Positions 33,354 to 42,365 of a DNA stretch of 64,000 bases are shown here, piece after piece. The number at the start of each line of letters is the position of its first letter. Within the stretch, counting starts at the first letter, position 1. Below the pieces are notes generated by a model. It was not told the origin of the DNA and did not search any database. It worked only from the letters and a program-made list of their open reading frames with translations. The position numbers and the translations under genes were made by a program. Location: assembly GCF_000344135.1 (NCBI RefSeq), contig NZ_BAOP01000017.1, forward strand, positions 1 through 64,000, written 5' to 3'. The stretch is from Gordonia malaquae NBRC 108250 (lineage in GTDB: Bacteria; Actinomycetota; Actinomycetes; Mycobacteriales; Mycobacteriaceae).

Positions 33354-34543
33354 CCACCCTCGATGTCGTCACGCCAGGTCAGAGTGACCGTCGTTCCGTG
33401 CCCCACACGACTGACGACGTCCGCCTCGCCTCCGGGCAGCGACTCCATGCGGCCCCGAATGCTGACCGCGACACCGAGCCGGTGAGATGCGACCGCGGTC
33501 GGGTCGAAACCGACGCCGTCGTCCGACACCCGGATCGTCATCCGGCCGACTTCACCGGTGACCTCAACCCGACTCGTCGGTGCCGGGCCCGCATGGCGGA
33601 CGGTGTTGCGCAGCGCCTCGGAGACCGCTGCGCCGAGCGCCCAGACGGCGTCGGCGGGCATCTTGCCGTCGGCGTCGAACGATCGCACGACGAACTCGGC
33701 ACGCACGTTCGCGTCGGCGGCGGCGGCACGCAGGTGGACGACCGCCTCATCCACCGTGAACGGACGATCCGTCCGCACGCCGGCCCTGATGTCGTCGAGT
33801 TCGGTGAGCGTCGCCTTCGCGAGGGCGCTGATCTCGTCGGTCGACGCCGAACGCGACGCGACGAGCAGAGTCGCCATCACGCTGTCGTGGGTCAGCGCGT
33901 CGAAACGCTCGCGTTCCACCATCCGTCCGCGCTGCGACGCGGCCGCCTCGGCGACGGCGTGCGTCTGCGCCGTGGTGGTGTCCAGGACGCGACCAGTGCG
34001 CAGCGCCATCACCGAGCCGCCGACGAACAGGCTGCAGAACATGACGGCGAAACCCGTCTCCGGCACCAGGTCGAAGAGCGTCGCCCCGTCACGAACCCAC
34101 ACGTTGATCATCTGCACTGCGACACAGCCGATCACCATGTGCGCGAAGGCGACCCGCGCGGGCCACGCGATGACCGCGGCGATGCTCGCCAGCCCGGGGA
34201 ACGACGCGAACCACACCCCGTCGCCCATCGGGACGCCGGTCCCGTTCCACACGAACGGGAACGATGCGACGACGACGAGGAAGGCAGACGCCGCCACTGC
34301 GCCGGACCAGCGGACGGCCCGCACATCGTCACGGAACGAGAGGACGCCGGGGACCAGCCCGGTGCCGAATGCGAGCACAACGGCGACCGGCGTCCACCAC
34401 GGTGCGGTGCGGTCGGACCATGCGATCACCGAACCGACGAGCATCACGGAGTACGCCACGTACCCGACGGTGGTGAATCGCGCGAAGATCCGGACGATGC
34501 GATCGAGATTCTCGCCGGTCGTCGTGTCGATCAGGAGCACCAT
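33350..34543 (-). CDS. sensor histidine kinase (NarL/DesK-type)
   Basis: The 397-residue protein has about six membrane segments, then an HisKA_3-type helix with the phospho-His in DALTHDSVMATLL, and a HATPase domain (ALRNTVRHAG N-box; VSDDGVGFDP G-box; GHGTTVTLTW at the end). The start is the ATG at 34543 overlapping the response-regulator stop as TGATG; the longer open frame upstream lies over the regulator gene. It phosphorylates the regulator upstream in the operon. The signal is unknown. Confidence 0.9.
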   Translation of the reverse strand: MVLLIDTTTGENLDRIVRIFARFTTVGYVAYSVMLVGSVIAWSDRTAPWWTPVAVVLAFGTGLVPGVLSFRDDVRAVRWSGAVAASAFLVVVASFPFVWNGTGVPMGDGVWFASFPGLASIAAVIAWPARVAFAHMVIGCVAVQMINVWVRDGATLFDLVPETGFAVMFCSLFVGGSVMALRTGRVLDTTTAQTHAVAEAAASQRGRMVERERFDALTHDSVMATLLVASRSASTDEISALAKATLTELDDIRAGVRTDRPFTVDEAVVHLRAAAADANVRAEFVVRSFDADGKMPADAVWALGAAVSEALRNTVRHAGPAPTSRVEVTGEVGRMTIRVSDDGVGFDPTAVASHRLGVAVSIRGRMESLPGGEADVVSRVGHGTTVTLTWRDDIEGG

Positions 34544-35190
34544 CAGGCGGGACGCTCCGGCATCGGCAACAGGCCGTCTTCGACAGCACGCATGTACAGG
34601 TCGACCTTGGTGGCGGCGGGGCGGCCTGCCGCAGCATACTTCGCCCGGATCCGGCCGACGTAGTCGGTGATCGTCTCCGTCGACAGGCCGGTCAGCCGCG
34701 CGACCCGGTCGGCCTTCTCCCCTGACGCGTACAGCGCGAGGACTTCCTGCTGTCGTGGACTCAGACCGGCCGCCGACAGGTCGGGATCTCCGTCGATCGC
34801 CGCGGCCCACTCGGTGGTGACCACCGGAAGTCCTGCGGCCGCGGCCTCGATCGCTTCGACGACGGCGTCGACGGGCGCCGACTTTCGCACGATCCCCAGC
34901 ACGCCTGCCTTCGCGGCGAGCCGCACCATGTACGGGTTCTCCGCCCCCGTGAACACGAGGACCTCCAGACCCGCGGCCCGCAGTGCCTCCACGTTGGTGA
35001 ACGGCGAAGATCCGTCCGCAAGGCGTAGATCGAGCATCACCAAGTCGAGGTCGGTGGGGCCGCTCAACAGTTCCGGAACGGTCATCGCCGACGCGACCAC
35101 AGCCAGGCTCGGGTGGCCGGCGAGCATCGCCTCGATGCCGAGGACCACGGATGCGTGATCCTCGACCACTCCGATCCGTTTCACGTTCAC
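34543..35190 (-). CDS. NarL-type response regulator
   Basis: The 215-residue protein has a receiver domain with the acidic pair ED (VVEDHASV), phospho-acceptor Asp in LVMLDLRLADG and the conserved Lys in GIVRKSAP, followed by a LuxR HTH (GLSPRQQEVLALYASG; RLTGLSTETITDYVGRI). The GTG at 35190 is preferred: it has GGAG six bases upstream and begins VNVKRIGVVEDH. It heads the operon with the kinase and pseudokinase. Confidence 0.92.
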   Translation of the reverse strand: MNVKRIGVVEDHASVVLGIEAMLAGHPSLAVVASAMTVPELLSGPTDLDLVMLDLRLADGSSPFTNVEALRAAGLEVLVFTGAENPYMVRLAAKAGVLGIVRKSAPVDAVVEAIEAAAAGLPVVTTEWAAAIDGDPDLSAAGLSPRQQEVLALYASGEKADRVARLTGLSTETITDYVGRIRAKYAAAGRPAATKVDLYMRAVEDGLLPMPERPA

Positions 35191-35578
35191 ACTGCGCTCC
35201 TCAACCCCGAGACCATCCACGACAGACGTGGATCGAAGGTATCCCCGCACGCAGTGGGATCGAGCGGCGCGCAGTCGCATTCAACCGTTTCGACGACACC
35301 GGGCGGATCGACGGCCACACGCGGTCTACACCGAACCGATCTCGTTCGAACCGACGACATCAGGAATCTCCCTGATGCCGCATAGCGGATTACAGGCTAA
35401 GTTGTGGGGCACGTCGTGGCACGATCACCGTGTCGTCGGGGCCAGACTTCGTTTGCACGATCGACGTCGTCCGCCCCCGGAACACAAAACACACATAAGC
35501 TGACGAACAAGCCCGGCCTCCTTCGGACCAGGCACCGACCATCGAGCGGACGCTCGGCGAGAATGAAAGGCACTGCAC
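35191..35578. other. intergenic region with promoters of the regulator operon and the ter locus
   Basis: These 388 bases lie between divergent genes and should carry the promoter that opens the long ter locus. A GAAAGG ribosome-binding site precedes terD at 35579. I see no convincing operator or gene. Confidence 0.5.
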
Positions 35579-36154
35579 ATGGGTGTGAGCTTGACCAAGG
35601 GCGGCAACGTCTCCCTCACCAAGGAGGCCCCCGGCCTGACCGCCGTCTCCATCGGCCTCGGCTGGGACGTCCGTTCCACCACCGGCACCGACTTCGACCT
35701 CGACGGCAGCGCCATCGCGCTGAACGCCGACAAGAAGGCCGTGTCGGACCAGCACTTCATCTTCTTCAACAACCTGCGCTCGCCCGACGGCTCGATCGAG
35801 CACACCGGCGACAACACCACCGGCGACGGTGACGGCGACGACGAGGTCATCAACGTCGACCTCGCAGGCGTCCCGCCGGAGATCGGCTCCATCGTGTTCC
35901 CCGTCTCGATCTACGACGCGGACGCACGCAGCCAGTCGTTCGGCCAGGTCCGCAACGCGTTCATCCGCGTCGTCAACCGCGCCAACGGCTCGGAGATCGC
36001 CCGCTACGACCTGTCCGAGGACGCGTCGACCGAGACCGCGATGGTCTTCGGTGAGCTGTACCGCAACGGCGCCGACTGGAAGTTCCGCGCAATCGGCCAG
36101 GGCTACGCATCGGGTCTCGCGGGCATCGCCCGCGACTTCGGCGTCAACGTCTGA
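35579..36154 (+). CDS. terD: TerD-family stress protein
   Basis: The 191-residue protein is a complete TerD domain. It begins VSLTKGGNVSLTKEAPGL; calcium-binding acidic motifs are TDFDLDGSAIAL (about 37-48) and GDGDGDDEVINVDL (about 82-95). It ends AIGQGYASGLAGIARDFGVN. TerD proteins bind Ca2+ and are linked to tellurite, phage and stress resistance through a membrane-associated complex. It opens the locus and is nearly the same as the partial TerD at the right edge. Confidence 0.95.
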   Translation: MGVSLTKGGNVSLTKEAPGLTAVSIGLGWDVRSTTGTDFDLDGSAIALNADKKAVSDQHFIFFNNLRSPDGSIEHTGDNTTGDGDGDDEVINVDLAGVPPEIGSIVFPVSIYDADARSQSFGQVRNAFIRVVNRANGSEIARYDLSEDASTETAMVFGELYRNGADWKFRAIGQGYASGLAGIARDFGVNV

Positions 36155-36177
36155 TCCCCTCACCGCCGCAACAGCAA

Positions 36178-36214
36178 CGACGCACCGACGGGCCTACTGC
36201 TCGTCGGTGCGTCG
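36178..36214 (+). terminator. 13-bp hairpin after the first terD
   Basis: CGACGCACCGACG and CGTCGGTGCGTCG pair perfectly around an 11-base loop, 24 bases past the terD stop. No T-run follows. It may terminate a high-level terD transcript or stabilise its 3' end, with readthrough to the genes behind it. Confidence 0.75.
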
Positions 36215-36283
36215 CGCCACGTACGACGAGCTGTCGACTTCGATGATGTCGCGCCGTCCACGAAAGAAAAGGCCGACACCCAC

Positions 36284-37375
36284 GTGATTCTCCGCATCTT
36301 CGGACTCTCGTTCGTGATCTCCATCGCGGCGCTCGTCGTCGCATTCGTCTACGGCGGGCCCGAAGCCCTCCTGCTGACGGTCATCCTCGGCATCCTCGAA
36401 GTGTCGCTCTCCTTCGACAACGCCGTCATCAACGCCACCGTCCTCCGCCGGATGAGCGAGTTCTGGCAGAAGATCTTCCTCACCGTCGGCATCGTGATCG
36501 CCGTGTTCGGCATGCGGATCCTGTTCCCGCTGGCCATCGTGTGGATCACCGCCGGACTCAACCCGGTGCAGGCGTTCGACCTAGCGCTCAACCCTCCGAC
36601 GGACCCGAACGCCGACAGCTACGAATCGCTGATCACCGCGGCGCACCCGCAGATCGCGTCGTTCGGCGGCATGTTCCTGCTGATGCTGTTCCTCGGCTTC
36701 ATCTTCGACGACAAGGAGATCACCTGGTTGTCGTGGCTGGAGAAGCCGCTGATCCGCATCGGAAAGCTCGATCAGCTCGCCGTCGTCATCGCCGCAGCAA
36801 TCCTCGTGATCACCGCGACGTTCATCGCTCACGAGGGCGAAGGTGCGACGGTCATGATCGCCGGAACCCTCGGCATGATCTCGTACATCCTGGTCAACGG
36901 CCTCGGTGAACTGTTCAATGTCGAAGAGGAGGGCGACGAACCGTCGACCGGTCCGTCCGACCTGGCGAAGGCCACCGGCAAAGCCGGCTTCTTCCTGTTC
37001 CTGTACCTCGAAGTGCTCGACGCCAGCTTCTCGTTCGACGGTGTGATCGGCGCGTTCGCCATCACCGCGGACCCGATCATCATCGCCCTCGGTCTCGGCC
37101 TCATCGGCGCACTGTTCGTCCGTTCGCTGACCGTGTACCTGGTCCGCCAGGGCACCCTGTCGGAGTACGTCTACCTCGAGCACGGCGCCCACTGGGCGAT
37201 CGGCGCACTCGCGTTCATCCTCATGTACTCGATCGGCACACCGGTCCCCGAGGTCGTCACCGGCCTGGTCGGCGTCGCGTTGATCGGCGCCGCGATGATC
37301 AGCAGCATCATCCGTCGCCGCAAGGAGACCGACGAGCCTGCCGACGACGCCGCACTCGTCGACTCGAAGGAGTAG
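36284..37375 (+). CDS. TerC-like (DUF475) integral membrane protein
   Basis: The 363-residue protein has about nine membrane segments. The paired motifs LEVSLSFDNAVINATVL (residues about 39-55) and LEVLDASFSFDGVIGAF are typical of TerC/DUF475 proteins and may hold metal ligands. TerC-type proteins form the membrane part of Ter systems and have been linked to Mn2+ handling. A GTG start at 36284 is used. It follows terD across the hairpin. Confidence 0.9.
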   Translation: MILRIFGLSFVISIAALVVAFVYGGPEALLLTVILGILEVSLSFDNAVINATVLRRMSEFWQKIFLTVGIVIAVFGMRILFPLAIVWITAGLNPVQAFDLALNPPTDPNADSYESLITAAHPQIASFGGMFLLMLFLGFIFDDKEITWLSWLEKPLIRIGKLDQLAVVIAAAILVITATFIAHEGEGATVMIAGTLGMISYILVNGLGELFNVEEEGDEPSTGPSDLAKATGKAGFFLFLYLEVLDASFSFDGVIGAFAITADPIIIALGLGLIGALFVRSLTVYLVRQGTLSEYVYLEHGAHWAIGALAFILMYSIGTPVPEVVTGLVGVALIGAAMISSIIRRRKETDEPADDAALVDSKE

Positions 37376-37463
37376 CGCTGATGACGATCGACACGAGCAC
37401 CGGGTCGATCATGCGAATGTCTGCCGACCAGGCCGCCCGTCGCTGACTGGATACGATCGAATC

Positions 37464-38651
37464 GTGCCCACCAATCCGCGCCGGGGCCTGTTCGGCAGGC
37501 GATCGCAGAGCGATCGCGCCACGCCTGCGCAGCTCGCGGCTCTGACCGACGCCTTCTTCGCCTGCGAACGGGCGATGGGAGACATGGCGAGCGCCGTACA
37601 AGCCGCGCAGGCGGTGGCGCCCGGTTCCATCGCGACCGCCGAATGGGACGGCGCACGAGACCGCTACGACCAGGTGATCTCCCGTTACTTGGTGATCTCG
37701 GCCGACGACTCTCCCGAGGCCACTCCGGCGAACGTGGAGCAGTGCACTCGGGCGTTCGTCGAGACCACGGAATGGCTCGGTCGCTACGCGGCGTGGCAGG
37801 CGTCGGGTCTGCAAGCCGGGCGAGCCGCGATCAACGGTGCCGCCCAAGCCGAACAGCAGGCCCGAGTGGCGGCCAACCAGGCGCTCACCGCGCTCGACCA
37901 GGCACCGGTCGAGCATGCTCACCTGACATCGGTGCGAACCGCGGCCGACGCTCTCGCACAAGACCTCACCGGGTTCGAAGCGGCGACGGGCCTCACCGAG
38001 CGCCAACGTGCGGCAGACCTCGTCGTCGAAGCCGCGCACCGCGTCATCGATCTCCTCGATCGGGCACCCGGCCTCACCGCCGAGACCGAGAAGACCATGC
38101 GGTCGCTCGCCACTCGCAGGCAGGCCGTCGAGACGAAACTCGACGGACTGCCCGCAGTGATGTCACAACTGCTGCGGGACTTCAGTTCTGAATGCTCCAT
38201 TGACCTCGTCGACGTCCCCGAAGACGTCCGACACCACCTGCAGAACGCGGACGAACGACTCGACCGGGCACGAGTCCTCCTCGGCCACGCACCCGATGAG
38301 GCACGAGCCGCCACCGAACAGGCCAGGGCCCACCTGGCGGACGCGGACGAACAGCTCGACCGCGTCGTCGACAGGCTGTCGGACCTTCGAGACGTCCGCG
38401 CCGATCCGACGGTCGCCGCATCCCGCGTCCGCTTCCGGATCCGGGACGCCCAGAACTTCGCCGTCGACAATCACCAGGTCCGCGAGTGGGGCTCGGTGCT
38501 CGACGCCCAGAACGACCGAGTCGACCGCGCCGCAGCGGTCCTCGAACGCATCCACCCCGACTACTGGTTCTACCTCTCCGAACTGCGGGCCGTCGACGCC
38601 CGCGTCACCGACATCATCGGACGGATGCGCGATCACGTCTCGCGCGCCTGA
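37464..38651 (+). CDS. helical coiled-coil protein of the ter locus
   Basis: The 395-residue protein is nearly all helical, with Ala/Arg/Glu/Asp/Gln-rich heptad-like stretches (e.g. DEARAATEQARAHLADADEQ). No enzymatic motif or membrane segment is visible. It may be a scaffold, or a membrane-remodelling partner in the manner of TelA-like proteins. It lies between the TerC-like gene and the lyase gene, in the same direction. No family is recognised with confidence. Confidence 0.7.
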   Translation: MPTNPRRGLFGRRSQSDRATPAQLAALTDAFFACERAMGDMASAVQAAQAVAPGSIATAEWDGARDRYDQVISRYLVISADDSPEATPANVEQCTRAFVETTEWLGRYAAWQASGLQAGRAAINGAAQAEQQARVAANQALTALDQAPVEHAHLTSVRTAADALAQDLTGFEAATGLTERQRAADLVVEAAHRVIDLLDRAPGLTAETEKTMRSLATRRQAVETKLDGLPAVMSQLLRDFSSECSIDLVDVPEDVRHHLQNADERLDRARVLLGHAPDEARAATEQARAHLADADEQLDRVVDRLSDLRDVRADPTVAASRVRFRIRDAQNFAVDNHQVREWGSVLDAQNDRVDRAAAVLERIHPDYWFYLSELRAVDARVTDIIGRMRDHVSRA

Positions 38652-38682
38652 CGACACACCTACCGAACGAAAGGAGCAGCCC

Positions 38683-39891
38683 ATGTCCGCCGACATCGCC
38701 GTTGACTCCGTCGATCTCGCCGCCACCGGGGGGATCACGCAGTTCCCCCAGCTGTCCGACGAGCAGCTCGACCGCCTGTTCCTGCACCGCCCGCAGACAG
38801 TCGACCTGCACTCCCCGATCGACCATCTCGCCATCGCCCTCGGCGCCACCCTCTACGTGCCCGCCACCCGCGACGACCTGACCTCGGTCATCCGACGTCG
38901 CGCCGAATCCGGGGTCACGTCGATGGTCATCGACCTCGAAGACGCCGTCGCCGATGAAGATGAGGCGACCGCCGTCGAGCGCACCATTGCAACCCTCGCC
39001 GATTTCGCCCACGACAACTGGGATCGCCTACTGCTGTTCGTCCGTGTCCGGACCACGGATCACATCGAGACCATCACCGCGGGTCTCGTCCCCGGCCACT
39101 GCCTTGCGGGCTTCGTGATCCCGAAGTTCGAAGCCGAATCGGGCGCCGCGGCTCTCGACACCATCGCCGCGGTGTCCGCCGACTGGGCCCGCCCCCTCTA
39201 CGTGATGCCCGTCCTCGAGACGCCGCGCATCGTGCACCGCGAGACGCGCGACGCCGAACTGACCGCCATCCGCGAAGTCCTCAATCGCCACCGCGAACGC
39301 GTCCTCGCCGTCCGCATCGGCGCCACCGACATCTGCGGCCTGTTCGGCATCCGCCGCGACCGAGACGTCACCATCTACGACGTCCGCGTCGCCGCCGACG
39401 CCGTCGCAGGCATCGTCAACATGCTCGGACGCAGCGACGGTACCGGCTTCGTGATCACCGGCCCGGTGTGGGAGTACTTCGCGAACCACGAGCGCATGTT
39501 CGCGCCGACGCTGCGGCACACGCCGTTCCGTGAGCACGACGCCGTCTACTTCCGGCAACAGCTGGTGAGCCGCGACCTGGACGGCCTGCTCCGGGAGATC
39601 GCCCTCGACCGCGCCAACGGCATCACCGGCAAGACGGTGATCCATCCCGTCCACGTCGGCGCCGTGCACTCGCTCTCGACAGTCACCGACGAGGAGTACT
39701 CCGACGCCCTCGACATCCTCGACCGCGACGGCGGCGGTGCTCAGGCCTCCGCGTACGGCAACAAGATGAACGAGCTGAAACCGCACCGCAACTGGGCGCT
39801 CGGGGTGATGAACCGGGCGCACGTCTTCGGCGTCACCCGCCGCGACATCAGCTTCGTCGACCTTCTCACCGAATGGGCTGGTGACCGATGA
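38683..39891 (+). CDS. HpcH/HpaI (citrate-lyase beta-type) lyase of the Ter metabolite module
   Basis: The 402-residue protein has the TIM-barrel lyase pattern: TLYVPATRDDLTSVI, VTSMVIDLEDAVADEDEA with the metal/acid residues, VLAVRIGATDICGLFGIRR and GKTVIHPVHVGAVHSL near the end. It would cleave or form a C-C bond. In Ter-linked modules this enzyme occurs with PRTase and HAD enzymes, and a nucleoside-like product has been proposed. The ATG at 38683 follows a GAAAGGAG site; the long open frame upstream overlaps the coiled-coil gene and is not used. Confidence 0.85.
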   Translation: MSADIAVDSVDLAATGGITQFPQLSDEQLDRLFLHRPQTVDLHSPIDHLAIALGATLYVPATRDDLTSVIRRRAESGVTSMVIDLEDAVADEDEATAVERTIATLADFAHDNWDRLLLFVRVRTTDHIETITAGLVPGHCLAGFVIPKFEAESGAAALDTIAAVSADWARPLYVMPVLETPRIVHRETRDAELTAIREVLNRHRERVLAVRIGATDICGLFGIRRDRDVTIYDVRVAADAVAGIVNMLGRSDGTGFVITGPVWEYFANHERMFAPTLRHTPFREHDAVYFRQQLVSRDLDGLLREIALDRANGITGKTVIHPVHVGAVHSLSTVTDEEYSDALDILDRDGGGAQASAYGNKMNELKPHRNWALGVMNRAHVFGVTRRDISFVDLLTEWAGDR

Positions 39892-42365
39892 CCCCCTCCT
39901 GGGTGACCGACGCCTTCGATGCACACGTCTCCGGCGTCGACGACCTCGTCGAACTGGGGTTGCGCCGCAACCCGAAACGCGCGCACCTGCTGGTGTCGAC
40001 GGTGCTCGGCAAGCACATCCCGACCCCGCCGTCGCGGGTACGCGGTGCGGCGAACGATCTCGGCGACGCCGTCACCGGGATCCTCGGCGACGAGACATCC
40101 ACCGCGACGGTCCTCGGATTCGCCGAGACCGCGACCGGGCTCGGACACTGCGTCGCCGAGCGCATCGGGGCGGCCCGCTACCTGCACTCCACGCGCCGTG
40201 CCGTCGACGGTGCGGCGGTGCACGGCTCCTTCGAGGAGGGCCACTCCCACGCGACGACTCACCTGCTGCAGCCGACCGACGCCGATTTCCTCGACACCGA
40301 TCCGTCCGTCCCCGTGGTGCTCGTCGACGACGAGATCAGCACCGGGCGCACCGCAGTCGAGGCGATCGAGGCGCTGCACGGTCTCCACCCGCACCAGCGT
40401 TATCTCGTCGCGTCGCTCGTAGACATGCGCGACGACGGACACCGCGCCGAGTGCGACGCCGCCGCGACTCGCCTCGGCGTCACGATCGACTTCACCGCGC
40501 TCGCCGACGGCGCCATTCGTCTGCCCGACGGGATGACCGAGCGGGTGGTGGCCCTCGACGCGCCCGACCTCAACCCGACGGCGCCGACCCGCGGAGACGT
40601 CACGTTCTTCACCGCGGGTTGGCCCGCGGCCGTCCCGGACGGCGGCAGGCACGGTTTCCTCGCCGCCGACACCGCCCCGTTCCATCGGGCCGTCGACGAT
40701 GTCGTCGCCGGACTGTCCGACGTGTTCGCCGCGGATGACCAGGTGACCGTCGTCGGGCACGAAGAGCTGATGTATCTGCCCCTGTGCATCGCGGAGCGAC
40801 TCGGCTCGCACGGTGTCGACACGCGTTTCCAGACCACGTCCCGATCACCCGCCCACGTCCGCGACCAGGACGGATACCCCCTTCGTCGCGGCTTCGCCTT
40901 CCCTGCTCCCGAAACGCCACTCGACCCCTCCCACACATCGAGCGAGTCGAACCTCCACAACTGCTCGCCAAGCACCCACGCTTCTCACTGCTCGTTGAGC
41001 GAGCGAAGCGAGTCGAAGCGCCCCGCCGCCGACATCCGATACCTGTACAACGTCGCCGAACCCGGCTCAGACGACATCCCGTCGGTCCTGCTGGTGATCG
41101 ACGACCCCGCCGACACCGCCGCGTTGCGTGCGGACGGTGGACTGCTCGACGTCCTGTCGGCAGCCGGGCATCGCGTCGTCGTGCTGACGGTGCCCGCGAC
41201 CGACCCCGCACGTCTGTCCCGTTCACGGACCGCAGACGCTCGACGCATCGAACCGACAGGCGGCCCGCTGCGCGCGCCCGACTTCGGGTCCTACTCGCCG
41301 AGTGAGGTCGCGTGGCTGCTCAAGGACCTGTCCGAGTACTCGCTCGAAGGAGACGTCGCCGAGCGGGAGCGCCGCATCCAGGCGGGTGTCGCGCACTACG
41401 CGGAGTCGTTGCCCGTCGAGTTCCAGCCCGGCGCGGCGTACCTCGAACTGTTCGACGCGACACTCACGTCGTCGGCCCGTCGACTGGCGCTCGCCGTCGG
41501 AACAGTCGCCGAACTGATCCTGGCCGAACGCTCCTCTAGTCCGACGCTTGTCTCCCTCGCCCGTGCCGGAACCCCCGTCGGAACGCTGATCGCGCGGTGG
41601 ATTCGCGCGACCCGCCGTTCTCAGCCTGCGCACTACAGCGTCTCGATCGTGCGTGGTCGTGGCATCGACGCCGTGGCCTTGGACTACATCGCCGAACGTC
41701 ATGACCCCGCGTCGGTGGTGTTCGTCGACGGATGGACAGGCAAGGGCGCGATCGCGAAGGAACTCACCGCGGCCCTGCGGGTGTACGAGGACGGCGGGGG
41801 TGCGCACTTCGACGACGAACTCGCCGTGCTCGCCGATCCCGGATCGTGCACACGCCTGTACGGCACGCGCGACGACTTCCTGATCGCCTCGGCCTGCCTC
41901 AACTCGACGGTGTCCGGACTCGTGTCGCGCACTGTGCTCAACGACGACCTGATCGGTCCGGGCGATTTTCACGGCGCCAAGTTCTATCGCGATCTGATGC
42001 CGCACGACGTGTCGAACCGCTTCCTCGACGCAGTCACCGCCGAGTTCGACGCAGTCCTCGATCAGGCGCGCGCCGACGCAGCAGCCCTGCGGGGCACCGA
42101 CCGGACTCCCACCTGGGAGGGCTGGTCATCAGTCGAGGAGATGCAGCGGCGGTACGGACTGTCGTCGATCAACTTCGTGAAGCCCGGCATCGGCGAGACC
42201 ACCCGAGTGCTCCTGCGCCGGGTGCCGTGGCGAATCCTGGTGCGCGACGCCGACCTTCCCGATCACCAGCACATCCGTCTCCTCGCCGCAGAACGCGGCG
42301 TGCCGGTCGACGTGGTGCCCGATCTCGCGTACTCCTGCGTCGGTCTGATCAAGGAGTCCGTGTGA
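39888..42365 (+). CDS. PRTase_2-TRSP-StiP fusion protein
   Basis: The 825-residue protein joins parts that are often separate. Residues about 20-225 are a phosphoribosyltransferase with PRPP loop VVLVDDEISTGRTA (143-156). Residues about 235-450 are a TRSP domain (GHEELMYLPLCIAERL, TTSRSPAHVRDQDGYPL, IRYLYNVAEP). Residues about 475-825 are a StiP/PRTase_1 domain with a second PRPP-type loop VVFVDGWTGKGAIAKEL (610-626). Residues about 346-380 are an extra Ser/His-rich loop encoded by a genomic repeat (40923-41027). The gene overlaps the lyase stop (ATGA) and the HAD start (GTGA). It is expected to make a ribosylated small molecule. Confidence 0.85.
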   Translation: MTPSWVTDAFDAHVSGVDDLVELGLRRNPKRAHLLVSTVLGKHIPTPPSRVRGAANDLGDAVTGILGDETSTATVLGFAETATGLGHCVAERIGAARYLHSTRRAVDGAAVHGSFEEGHSHATTHLLQPTDADFLDTDPSVPVVLVDDEISTGRTAVEAIEALHGLHPHQRYLVASLVDMRDDGHRAECDAAATRLGVTIDFTALADGAIRLPDGMTERVVALDAPDLNPTAPTRGDVTFFTAGWPAAVPDGGRHGFLAADTAPFHRAVDDVVAGLSDVFAADDQVTVVGHEELMYLPLCIAERLGSHGVDTRFQTTSRSPAHVRDQDGYPLRRGFAFPAPETPLDPSHTSSESNLHNCSPSTHASHCSLSERSESKRPAADIRYLYNVAEPGSDDIPSVLLVIDDPADTAALRADGGLLDVLSAAGHRVVVLTVPATDPARLSRSRTADARRIEPTGGPLRAPDFGSYSPSEVAWLLKDLSEYSLEGDVAERERRIQAGVAHYAESLPVEFQPGAAYLELFDATLTSSARRLALAVGTVAELILAERSSSPTLVSLARAGTPVGTLIARWIRATRRSQPAHYSVSIVRGRGIDAVALDYIAERHDPASVVFVDGWTGKGAIAKELTAALRVYEDGGGAHFDDELAVLADPGSCTRLYGTRDDFLIASACLNSTVSGLVSRTVLNDDLIGPGDFHGAKFYRDLMPHDVSNRFLDAVTAEFDAVLDQARADAAALRGTDRTPTWEGWSSVEEMQRRYGLSSINFVKPGIGETTRVLLRRVPWRILVRDADLPDHQHIRLLAAERGVPVDVVPDLAYSCVGLIKESV
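40923..41027 (+). repeat. REP-like palindromic repeat inserted in the TRSP domain
   Basis: The stretch contains GAGCGAGCGAAGCGAGTCGAA (within 40998-41018) and a shorter relative ATCGAGCGAGTCGAACC (40937-40953). This palindrome family is normally intergenic in Gordonia-like genomes. Here it is in frame and adds about 35 Ser/Thr/His/Arg-rich residues within TRSP, just before IRYLYNVAE. Confidence 0.7.

Noticed and set aside
38200..38682. Upstream extension of the lyase gene
   Set aside because: It overlaps the coiled-coil gene in another frame and is Thr/Ser/Pro/Arg-rich; the ATG at 38683 has a clear ribosome-binding site.
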